Source: Acidobacteriota bacterium (lineage in GTDB: Bacteria; Acidobacteriota; Terriglobia; Terriglobales; Acidobacteriaceae). From it: a DNA stretch of 20,875 nt. Under the pieces are notes generated by a model, which searched no databases, was not told where the DNA came from, and was given only the letters and a program-made list of their open reading frames with translations. The DNA lies in the NCBI GenBank assembly GCA_021799405.1, contig JAJZAL010000072.1, positions 1 through 20,875 of the forward strand. Direction: 5' to 3'. Below are positions 7,410-14,856 of this stretch, one piece after another (position 1 is the first letter of the stretch; each line of letters begins with the position of its first letter). The translations under genes and the position numbers were made by a program.

Positions 7410-10400
7410 ATGAGATTCCTCAGGACATGGGTTCTACCCATGCTCGCAATGGGGTTGTTATTTGGGAATGTTGCTTTGTGGGGTCAGGTGGACCAGGGTG
7501 CGATCACTGGCGCCATTCATGACACGACCGGAGCAGTCATCCCGAACGCCGTAGTCACCTTAACAAACGTGGATAACGGGCTCGTTCTGAAGACAAAGTC
7601 AGACGGAGACGGTGTCTACACTTTCGCGCCGATCAAGATCGGCCACTACACGATCAGCGCCACGGCGCCAGGGTTTCAAACGACCAAGCAGGAAAACGTT
7701 ACGCTGCAGGTGCAGGAGCGTTTGAATGTCGTCCTGGTACTGAAGCCCGGTGAAGTGACGCAAACGGTCACCGTTACCACGGCACCGCCGCTGATGCAGA
7801 CACAGAGTGGTTCGGTCGGCCAGGTGATGACGGCGAAAACCATCAACCACGTGCCGCTGAATGGCCGCAACTGGGTCTACATCGCACAACTGGCAAACGG
7901 CGCTGTGCCGTCCAACGGATCCCGTGGCGGTGGCAAAGGCGACTTTGAGGCCAACGGGCAGCGCGCGGAGCAGAATGACTTCATTCTGGACGGCGTGGAC
8001 AACAACGTGAACGTCGTGGACTTTGTGAACGGCGCCAGCTACGTGGTGCAGCCTCCGCCGGACGCGCTTTCTGAATTCAAGATTCAGACCGGAGACTACA
8101 GCGCGCAGTTTGGCCACTCGGCAGGCGCTGTGATCAATGCGACGATCAAGTCTGGTACGAACCAGATTCACGGCGATGCGTGGGAGTACTTCCGGAACAC
8201 GGTGCTGGATTCGCGGGACTGGGATGCTCAGACGGTGCCCCCGTACCACCAGAATCAGTTCGGTGGAACGCTGGGATTTCCGATCATCAAGAACAAGCTG
8301 TTCCTGTTTGGCGATTCGCAGGGCGACCGGATTGTGTTTGGTAATACGCAGACCCTGTCGGTGCCGACCGCGAAGATGCGGCAGGGCAACTTCAGCGAAC
8401 TGTTGAACACGGCACTGACGGGTGACGCCCAGCCGATCATGCTGTATGAACCGAACCAGCAGAACGGTGCGCTGCTGGCCTGCGGCGGCCAGCAAAACGT
8501 GTTCTGCCAGAATCAGATCGATGCTGAAGCGCAGAAACTGCTAAATCTGTATCCGATGCCGAACGCGAATAACGGCAAGATATACAACAACTATGTTGTG
8601 AGCACACCTTACACCGACAATACGACGCAGTACGACATCCGTATGGATTACAACGTGAGTTCGAAGGACCAGATGTTCGCGCGCTTCAGCTACTACGATG
8701 AACCCGGATATCGCCCACCGCCGCTCGGGCTTCCACTCGACGGCGGCAGCTTTGGCAACTCTGGAACGATTGTGAACCTGGGAGAAAACTTCGTCTACAG
8801 CGAAACGCACGCGTTTTCTCCGAACCTTTCGAACGAATTCCGGTTCGGTTACAACTACCTGCATGACGGCTATCTTCAGCCCAACTACAACACCGACATT
8901 GCCAAGCAGATCGGCATGGGCGGGATTCCCTACGGTCCGGATTTTCCGCAAAACGGCGGTTTGCCCAGCGTGGGAATCAGCGGTATTTCGGGATTTGGCA
9001 GCACAACGTTCCTGGTGACCAACGAGCATGAGAACGTCTTCCAGATTCTGGATAACGTGACGAAGATTGCGGGCAATCACTCGCTGAAGTTCGGCGTGGA
9101 TTTCCAGAGCATTCGCTTCTCGACGTTGCAGCCTCCGTTCCCGCGTGGAACTTACAGCTTCAACGGGCTTTATACCAGCAACCAGGGCGCAAGCTACACC
9201 GGTTTCGGCGTAGCAGACTTCATGGCAGACCAGAACAACTTCGCGCAGATTTCGAACGAGTTCAAGAACGGTGATGCCCGCTGGTATCGTGCGGCTTATG
9301 CCGAGGATGACTGGCGCGTCAACAATCGGCTGACCCTGAACCTTGGCGTTCGCTATGACAACTACAAACCTTACAAGGATGTGGGTGGCTACCAGGCGAC
9401 ATACTATGTGACGGGCAAGACGGGGCCTGGATTTGGTCAGGCTGTGTACCAGATTCCGGTGCAGCAGAAGAACTTCCCGCTGGCACCGGCATTTACGAGC
9501 CTGCTTGCCAAGGACAACATCACGCTGCAGTACGTGAACAACCCGGCCCTTGTAGAGTCGCAGAACCTGAACTTTGCTCCCCGCATCGGGTTTGCCTACT
9601 CAGCGGACTCGCATACGGTGATTCGCGGAGGGTTCGGCATCTTCTACGGCGGCCTGGAGAGTACGGGATACTATCCAAACCTGGGCGAGAACTATCCGTT
9701 CCAATTCACGGATACCTTCAATGCACCAGACTGCAAACCCAACAACTGCCCGAGTATCAGTGATCCGACCTACGGCGGAATTTCGCTGGAGAATGGATTC
9801 TCGATTCCGCTGGCAGCGGGGTTGCAGAACTACATTTCGACGCCGGCGCTGCGTGGTTCCGACCACCTTGCGAAGACGCCGTATGCGGAAGACTACAACC
9901 TGTCAGTGGAGCGTGCGATCACCAACAACATGGCCGCCACGATTGCCTATGTGGGCGATGTGGATCGCCATCTGCAGGTCTTCCCGGACCCGAACAACCC
10001 GGATGCGCTCACGGCTCCGAGTTTGAGTGCGCAGAAGTACCGGCCGTTCCCGGACTTTGGAGGAACAGCGTACACCTGCTACTGCGGCATGAGCGATTAC
10101 AACTCACTGCAGGCGAAGTTGCAGAAGCGGTTCTCTCATGGGCTGAACTTCCTGGCAACCTATACCTGGTCGCATGCGCTGGACGATGCTCCGACTCCAC
10201 TGGGAAGCAACGGTGACGGCGGGTACCGGAACTCGAATCTTGTGCCGATCCGGGAGGACTACAGCAACTCGCCCTTCGACGTGCGGCAGAGATTTACGTT
10301 CAACGCGTACTATCAATTGCCGTTCGGCAAGGGACGCCAATTCATGAACCAGGGCGGCATTCTCAACGAAGTTGCCGGAGGATGGGCTGCCAACCTGACG

Positions 10401-10970
10401 TTCTTTGCGCAGACGGGTAATCCATTCACGGTTTATCCGGATACCGCTGGTCCATCGGGTGGTGGAACGCGCGCCATTCTGATTGGTGATCCGTTCAAAC
10501 CTGGCGGAACACCTCCACCGAGCAATCCAGGGGTAACCTGCGCTTCGTCGACTCGCAACAAGACGAACTGGTATAACCCGTGCGCCTTTGCGAATCCGGC
10601 TCCGGTGAGTGAGATCAGTCCGGGACCGTACAACGGTAGTTCGACGACGCCGATGCCGGGATACAAGTATCCGGTCGAGATCACGGACCCTGCGCAGGTA
10701 TTGCAGTTACTGGGCGGACGGCGTAACCAGATTTATGGTCCAGGCTACGAGCGGATCAACATGTCTGTGTTCAAGAACTTCCCGACATGGCGCAGTCAGT
10801 ATTTGCAGTTCCGCGCCGATATCTTCAACCTGTTCAACACGCCGTCGTATGGAATACCAAGCGTGTCGAACGATAGCTCGAGCGGCGGCCAGATTACCGG
10901 ACCGCGGTTCTTCCAGAACTTCACTCCAGATGCGAGATTCGTCCAATTCGCTTTGAAGTACGAGTTCTAA
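7410..10970 (+). CDS. Oar-type TonB-dependent receptor with carboxypeptidase-regulatory-like domain
   Basis: The 1186-residue outer-membrane transporter has a Sec signal peptide (about 1-25, VLPMLAMGLLFGNVALWGQ). A CarboxypepD_reg-like beta-sandwich follows (about 26-112, DQGAITGAIHDTTGAVIPNA). Next comes a plug-like region (about 125-260), with QMTAKTI-type start, LNGRNW, NGQRAEQNDFILDGVDNN and FGHSAGAVINATIKSGTNQI, which are hallmarks of the acidobacterial Oar-like group. The long remainder is a beta barrel ending in FVQFALKYEF, with a C-terminal phenylalanine typical of barrel-assembly signals. Known role of the superfamily: TonB-energised uptake, often of oligosaccharides; the substrate is inferred from neighbours to be a galactoside. 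No SusD partner is present. GGAGG lies ten bases before the ATG. A strong terminator follows at 10987. Confidence 0.93.
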   Translation: MRFLRTWVLPMLAMGLLFGNVALWGQVDQGAITGAIHDTTGAVIPNAVVTLTNVDNGLVLKTKSDGDGVYTFAPIKIGHYTISATAPGFQTTKQENVTLQVQERLNVVLVLKPGEVTQTVTVTTAPPLMQTQSGSVGQVMTAKTINHVPLNGRNWVYIAQLANGAVPSNGSRGGGKGDFEANGQRAEQNDFILDGVDNNVNVVDFVNGASYVVQPPPDALSEFKIQTGDYSAQFGHSAGAVINATIKSGTNQIHGDAWEYFRNTVLDSRDWDAQTVPPYHQNQFGGTLGFPIIKNKLFLFGDSQGDRIVFGNTQTLSVPTAKMRQGNFSELLNTALTGDAQPIMLYEPNQQNGALLACGGQQNVFCQNQIDAEAQKLLNLYPMPNANNGKIYNNYVVSTPYTDNTTQYDIRMDYNVSSKDQMFARFSYYDEPGYRPPPLGLPLDGGSFGNSGTIVNLGENFVYSETHAFSPNLSNEFRFGYNYLHDGYLQPNYNTDIAKQIGMGGIPYGPDFPQNGGLPSVGISGISGFGSTTFLVTNEHENVFQILDNVTKIAGNHSLKFGVDFQSIRFSTLQPPFPRGTYSFNGLYTSNQGASYTGFGVADFMADQNNFAQISNEFKNGDARWYRAAYAEDDWRVNNRLTLNLGVRYDNYKPYKDVGGYQATYYVTGKTGPGFGQAVYQIPVQQKNFPLAPAFTSLLAKDNITLQYVNNPALVESQNLNFAPRIGFAYSADSHTVIRGGFGIFYGGLESTGYYPNLGENYPFQFTDTFNAPDCKPNNCPSISDPTYGGISLENGFSIPLAAGLQNYISTPALRGSDHLAKTPYAEDYNLSVERAITNNMAATIAYVGDVDRHLQVFPDPNNPDALTAPSLSAQKYRPFPDFGGTAYTCYCGMSDYNSLQAKLQKRFSHGLNFLATYTWSHALDDAPTPLGSNGDGGYRNSNLVPIREDYSNSPFDVRQRFTFNAYYQLPFGKGRQFMNQGGILNEVAGGWAANLTFFAQTGNPFTVYPDTAGPSGGGTRAILIGDPFKPGGTPPPSNPGVTCASSTRNKTNWYNPCAFANPAPVSEISPGPYNGSSTTPMPGYKYPVEITDPAQVLQLLGGRRNQIYGPGYERINMSVFKNFPTWRSQYLQFRADIFNLFNTPSYGIPSVSNDSSSGGQITGPRFFQNFTPDARFVQFALKYEF

Positions 10971-10980
10971 GGGCTAAACT

Positions 10981-11024
10981 CTCCGTCGAGGGGCAGAGCT
11001 TCTGTTCTGCCCCTCGGAGGTTTT
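10981..11024 (+). terminator. Intrinsic terminator after the TonB-dependent receptor gene
   Basis: Perfect 11-bp stem (CGAGGGGCAGA at 10987-10997 with TCTGCCCCTCG at 11006-11016), 8-base loop, followed by GAGG and TTTT. CTC at 10981-10983 can also pair with GAG at 11017-11019 across a 3-base bulge. The foot of the stem overlaps the GGAGG ribosome site of the next gene (11016-11020), so the hairpin may both limit read-through and mask translation. Confidence 0.85.
11016..11020 (+). promoter_or_regulatory. Ribosome binding site of TPR gene, embedded in terminator hairpin
   Basis: GGAGG lies six bases before GTG 11027. Its first G is the last paired base of the terminator stem, and GAG can pair with upstream CTC. 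This is what decides the GTG start, because the next in-frame ATG (11042) has no ribosome site at proper spacing. Confidence 0.55.
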
Positions 11025-11026
11025 CT

Positions 11027-12439
11027 GTGGTGTTTGCTGTAATGAGGCCGCGTCCGGTCGCATTTGTATTCCTGGCAGTCTCTCTGTGCGCAATTCTCAC
11101 TCCGGTCGCGGGTTATGCGGTACCCGCAACGAAGGGTCATTCCTCAGATACGCAGATCTTTCAGCAGGCCATGACTTACCTGCAGGCCGGCAACAGCGCG
11201 GCGGCGGAGCCTTTGCTGGTTGCGTTGCGTTCGCGGCATCCGCACAACTTTGAAATTGATGAGTCGCTGGGATTGCTTTATGCCGGGGAGGGCCGAATTC
11301 CAGTGGCTATTCCGATATTGGCAGCGGCGGTTCGGGACAATCCAAAATCGAGCGTGGCGCGGGCGAATCTTGGGACAGCCTATCTGAAGGTGGGCAAGGT
11401 GGAAGAAGCAGCCAGAGAATTGAAGCTGGCCGCGGAGCAGAATCCATCGGATGCAGAGACCGAGGTTGCGCTGGGCCAGGCGGACATGCTGCTGAAGAAG
11501 CCCGCAGAAGCCGCTGCGGCGTTTGAGGTGGCGTTGCCACAGGATCCGACCAATTCGTCGCTGCTGTACAACACCGCGCTGGCACTGTTCCAGTCGCACC
11601 AGCCAGCCAAGGCGGAGCCGTTGCTGGCGCGGATGCCCGGCATGGATGAGTCGGCAGAAGCGGAAGAGCTATACGGCGACGTGGATGAAGCGCTGCATAG
11701 CTACGAGGATGCAGGAAAGCATTACGCGGCGGCGGTACGGATTCATCCGAGCGAACCGAACGTGTATATGCTCGGCATTGAATTTTTGCGGCACTGGACG
11801 TTTGGTCCTGCTGCCAAGGTGTTTGCCGCAGGAGTGAAGCAGTACCCGCAGAGCACCCGGATGCAGGTGGGGTTGGGGGTGGCGTATTATGGCGGCGGGT
11901 TTTATAACAAGGCAATTCCGGTATTTGCCAAGCTGCTGGATGCGCATCCGAACAATTCAATGTACGCCGAGCTGCTGGGACGCAACTGTACTGTGCTGAC
12001 CGAAGGGATGCAACCACAGTGCAAGAAGCTGGTGAGTTTTTCGGAGAGGCATCCGGACAACGCGGTGCTTGCCACCTATACGGCGGTGAGCATTCTGCAT
12101 CAGCCGTACGACCCGAAGGGAATCGCTCTGGCGCTGAAGCTGTTGACCAACGCCATCAGAGCGCAGCCTGATCTTCCGCGGGCACGGTTTGCGATGGGGT
12201 TGTTGCTGCAGAACGAGCAGAAGTGGAAGGAGAGCATTCCGGAGCTGGAGGCGGCGATTCGCCTGAAACCGCAATACGCCGCGGCGCACTATCGGCTGGC
12301 GCTGGCGTATTCGCACGAGGGCGAGCACCAGAAAGCGCAGCAGGAGATTGTTCTGGAGCGGAAGTACAGCAAGGAGCAAAGCGCGGAGACCGAGGCGCGC
12401 CTGCAGAAAGTCACTACGTTTCTTGTGAGCATGAAGTGA
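11027..12439 (+). CDS. Exported tetratricopeptide-repeat protein
   Basis: 470 residues from GTG 11027 (an ATG at residue 6 is an alternative). A signal peptide (PVAFVFLAVSLCAILTPVAG) ends near residue 29. The remainder is almost wholly alpha-helical TPR: about eight to ten helix-turn-helix units between residues 38 and 455, such as SSVARANLGTAYLKVGKVEE, TEVALGQADMLLKKPAEAAA, LGVAYYGGGFYNKAIPVFAK and AHYRLALAYSHEGEHQKAQQ. TPR domains bind other proteins, so this is likely a periplasmic scaffold; a specific partner is not known. Its stop TGA (12437-12439) shares its A with the ATG of the next gene, indicating translational coupling. It lies directly behind the receptor gene, where SusD-type lipoproteins would sit in Bacteroidetes; equivalence is speculation. 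Confidence 0.85.
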   Translation: MVFAVMRPRPVAFVFLAVSLCAILTPVAGYAVPATKGHSSDTQIFQQAMTYLQAGNSAAAEPLLVALRSRHPHNFEIDESLGLLYAGEGRIPVAIPILAAAVRDNPKSSVARANLGTAYLKVGKVEEAARELKLAAEQNPSDAETEVALGQADMLLKKPAEAAAAFEVALPQDPTNSSLLYNTALALFQSHQPAKAEPLLARMPGMDESAEAEELYGDVDEALHSYEDAGKHYAAAVRIHPSEPNVYMLGIEFLRHWTFGPAAKVFAAGVKQYPQSTRMQVGLGVAYYGGGFYNKAIPVFAKLLDAHPNNSMYAELLGRNCTVLTEGMQPQCKKLVSFSERHPDNAVLATYTAVSILHQPYDPKGIALALKLLTNAIRAQPDLPRARFAMGLLLQNEQKWKESIPELEAAIRLKPQYAAAHYRLALAYSHEGEHQKAQQEIVLERKYSKEQSAETEARLQKVTTFLVSMK

Positions 12440-13605
12440 TGAGCCGAAACAAATCATTATGGAATAAGGAATTCCGGGATGCGGCGCAAGCGGTTTCCTG
12501 GAATCGCAGAGAATTTCTGCGGTCCGCGGCAGCTACCTGCGCGGCGGGAACGATGTTTGGATTTTCACCGCTGCGTGCGATGGCTTTGCCGCCGTCGCAG
12601 AAGGTGGTGGTGGTGACATTCGGCGGCGGTGCGCGCGACGAGGAGACCTTTGCGCCGGAAGGGCAGGAAAACATTCCGAACCTGATGAAGACGCTGGTCC
12701 CGCAGTCGACGTTCTTCGACCAGGTGATCAATCAGGGGATTCTCGGCCACTATGTGGCGACGGCGAGCCTTGCCACCGGAGTTTACGAGACCTTTGATAA
12801 CTTTGCAGCGGTGTCTCCGGATCATCCGACGGTATTTGAGTATTTCAGGAAGGGCTTGCACCGCCCGGCGGGAGACACATGGGTGGTGGCGCCGAGCAAT
12901 GGCTTCAACGGCATTGGCACGAGCGACTGCAAAGGATATGGGCAGGGTGCGGGTGTGATTCTGCCGAAGCAGTTGCTGCGGACGGCGCTGCCTCTGGAAG
13001 GAGATGGTCAGTATAGCCACCTGCTTCTGGATAACTACGAGGATCCGTATTATGTGCCGCCGCTGGCCGGGCATGAGTTTCATCTGAAGCAACTGGATCA
13101 GGTGCTGCGGCTCTCGGTTACAGATTTCATGCAACATGCAATGACATTGAGCAGCGCGGATGAATTGTCGGTTTACATCGCGAAGCAGTTGATGCGGCAC
13201 CTGGCTCCGAGCCTGTTGTGGATCACGCTGCATGACATGGATATCGCACATTCCGGTGCTTACTCGTTGTACATCGAGGGCATACAGCGGTCCGACAGGC
13301 TGTGCGCCGAGATATGGTCGACGATCCAGTCGGAGCCGGAGTATGCGGGCAAGACTACGATGTTTGTCCTGCCGGACTTTGGGCGAGATTCGGATTTCGA
13401 CGCGGGCGGGAACGGCTTCCAGCACCACCGGACGGGCGATGCACTTTCGCGAACAACGTGGTTGATGGTACTGGGGCCGGGCATTCGCGAAGGCATGATG
13501 GTGGATCGGCCAGTGACTTCGCTGGACCTGGTGCCGACGATAGGAGCGAAGCTGGGATTTGGGACTCCGCTGGTCCAGGGCAAGCGGCTTGAGGAGGTGC
13601 TGTGA
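12439..13605 (+). CDS. Tat-exported alkaline-phosphatase-superfamily (sulfatase/DUF1501-like) protein
   Basis: 388 residues from the ATG in the TGATG overlap at 12437-12441. A twin-arginine signal (NRREFLRSAAATCAAGTMFG) is followed by an alkaline-phosphatase-type core. Candidate metal/nucleophile positions: D67 and T70 in VVVTFGGGARDEETF, D268 and H271 in LHDMDIAHSG, D313 in FVLPDFGRDSD, and H329/H330 in GFQHHRTGD. The C-terminal LDLVPTIGAKLGFGTPLVQG resembles the end of sulfatases. The DFGR...HH arrangement recalls the EFGR...DH pattern of DUF1501 proteins, and the usual DH pair is DF here. Hydrolysis of a phosphate or sulfate ester is possible but unproven. The same frame is open upstream to 12223, but that region is the TPR gene. 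It overlaps the next gene by one base. Confidence 0.75.
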   Translation: MSRNKSLWNKEFRDAAQAVSWNRREFLRSAAATCAAGTMFGFSPLRAMALPPSQKVVVVTFGGGARDEETFAPEGQENIPNLMKTLVPQSTFFDQVINQGILGHYVATASLATGVYETFDNFAAVSPDHPTVFEYFRKGLHRPAGDTWVVAPSNGFNGIGTSDCKGYGQGAGVILPKQLLRTALPLEGDGQYSHLLLDNYEDPYYVPPLAGHEFHLKQLDQVLRLSVTDFMQHAMTLSSADELSVYIAKQLMRHLAPSLLWITLHDMDIAHSGAYSLYIEGIQRSDRLCAEIWSTIQSEPEYAGKTTMFVLPDFGRDSDFDAGGNGFQHHRTGDALSRTTWLMVLGPGIREGMMVDRPVTSLDLVPTIGAKLGFGTPLVQGKRLEEVL

Positions 13606-14816
13606 TGGAACCCGCTCAACTGCAAGCACGAGACTTCAAGGGTTATCCTCCGGCGGCGCAGAAGCTGATTGTGAATCATCTCGATCTGGTACGGCAGCTT
13701 CCGATGGTGTTTGTGGCTCTGCTGCTGAGGGAAGTAAAGGGCTATGACTGGCGGTTTCCGGCAGAGCGGCGGGTGATTGACGCGCAGTTTGCGTATTTGC
13801 AGTCGCTGTCTGCGGCGCAGCGTGAGGATGTGCTGCGTACGTTTGCAGAAATACATCTACCTCATGACGTTCGTTCGATCGATTGGGTCAAAAACACACA
13901 GAAGTTTCTGGATGGACTGACAAAATCATTGTGGGCGACACACCAGATTGATGCATTCACGGCGGCGGCGACGCGTTACACGGCAGCTTGGAACAAGGCC
14001 GAGCCGGAACCTGCGCCAGAGATGCCCAGGTTGAGCATTGTGGTGTTTGGGGCAGGGCTCCACTACAAAGGGTATCCGCTGTTTCGTAAGCTGCGGCCAC
14101 ATGGCGTGTATGTGCCGCAAGTGGACGGGACGAATGGCTGGCAGGAGATTCTGAACGTAGTGCTCGCACGGGCGAGCAAGATGCCAACGCCTTACCGACA
14201 CTTTTATATCGATGGGGGACGGGCCGATCCCGCGGCTACGGGGCATCTTTCCACCACCTCATATGAAGGGATGAAGCCGGTGCGCGAGGCGGTGCTGAAG
14301 CAAATTCACGAGATCATCGCGAGCGGTCACGGAGGGCCGGAACAGCTCCGTACGCGAATGGCGGAGCTCACGCCGCGTGAGCTGGCTTTTGGGAGCAATG
14401 TGCACGATGAAGTGATGCATCGGTTTGAAGTGGACGTGCAGACCGAGGGATCGGGCACGCAGATTTTCAGCACGACTTTTGTGATGTGGAGTGCGCGTGA
14501 AGCCCTGCGGCGTGCGCAGCCCTATACGACGCTGCTGCGGTATGCGCCGAGGCAGCGCGAGTTGCCGATGAACGAGATGCTATCGAGCAAATCGAAATCG
14601 GCCGGCGTTGACGCGGAGGGATCCGTGATGGATGCGAATATCGGAGCCTTCTATACGTGGGTGGATCAGCAGAGGCTGACCGGAGCAGAGCAGTCGTCTT
14701 TTCTTGCCTGGAGCGAGGAGCACGCGGAGGCAGTGATCATTGGGCCAGATATGCCGCGCGGTACGGTGGCAGGGAACAGCCTGACGGTGCGCCAGATGTT
14801 GATGCAGATCGCCTGA
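13605..14816 (+). CDS. Conserved-looking cytoplasmic protein of unknown function
   Basis: 403 residues; I do not recognise the family. ATG at 13605 shares its A with the TGA of the preceding gene and has GGAGG seven bases upstream, so GTG at 13602 is less likely. No signal peptide or membrane segment. An N-terminal helical part (about 1-130) precedes a segment starting RLSIVVFGAGLHYKGYPLFR that looks like an alpha/beta fold. Notable motifs are HFYIDGGRADP, FGSNVHDEVMHRFEVDVQTE, STTFVMWSAREALRRAQPYT and, near the end, MDANIGAFYTWVDQQ and EEHAEAVIIGPDMPRGT. It is translationally coupled to an exported phosphatase-like protein although it appears cytoplasmic. It ends 40 bases before the convergent GH35 stop, with no clear terminator between them. 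Confidence 0.8.
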   Translation: MEPAQLQARDFKGYPPAAQKLIVNHLDLVRQLPMVFVALLLREVKGYDWRFPAERRVIDAQFAYLQSLSAAQREDVLRTFAEIHLPHDVRSIDWVKNTQKFLDGLTKSLWATHQIDAFTAAATRYTAAWNKAEPEPAPEMPRLSIVVFGAGLHYKGYPLFRKLRPHGVYVPQVDGTNGWQEILNVVLARASKMPTPYRHFYIDGGRADPAATGHLSTTSYEGMKPVREAVLKQIHEIIASGHGGPEQLRTRMAELTPRELAFGSNVHDEVMHRFEVDVQTEGSGTQIFSTTFVMWSAREALRRAQPYTTLLRYAPRQRELPMNEMLSSKSKSAGVDAEGSVMDANIGAFYTWVDQQRLTGAEQSSFLAWSEEHAEAVIIGPDMPRGTVAGNSLTVRQMLMQIA

Positions 14817-14856
14817 CGCCCGCCGGTAACGGATCGATAGCGGAAGTGCCGGGGAC

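Noticed and set aside
7599..8495. Minus-strand open frame of 298 codons
   Set aside because: Antisense to the TonB-dependent receptor gene; arginine/valine-rich shadow without start signals.
9600..9866. Possible frameshift or second gene within the receptor
   Set aside because: The plus-strand receptor frame is continuous from 7410 to 10970 with consistent barrel sequence; the overlapping frames are shadows.
12223..12438. N-terminal extension of the phosphatase-like frame
   Set aside because: It is inside the TPR coding region; the ATG at 12439 starts a proper Tat signal and forms a TGATG overlap.
12565..13629. Minus-strand open frame of 354 codons
   Set aside because: Antisense to the phosphatase-superfamily gene; arginine/histidine-rich composition typical of shadow frames.
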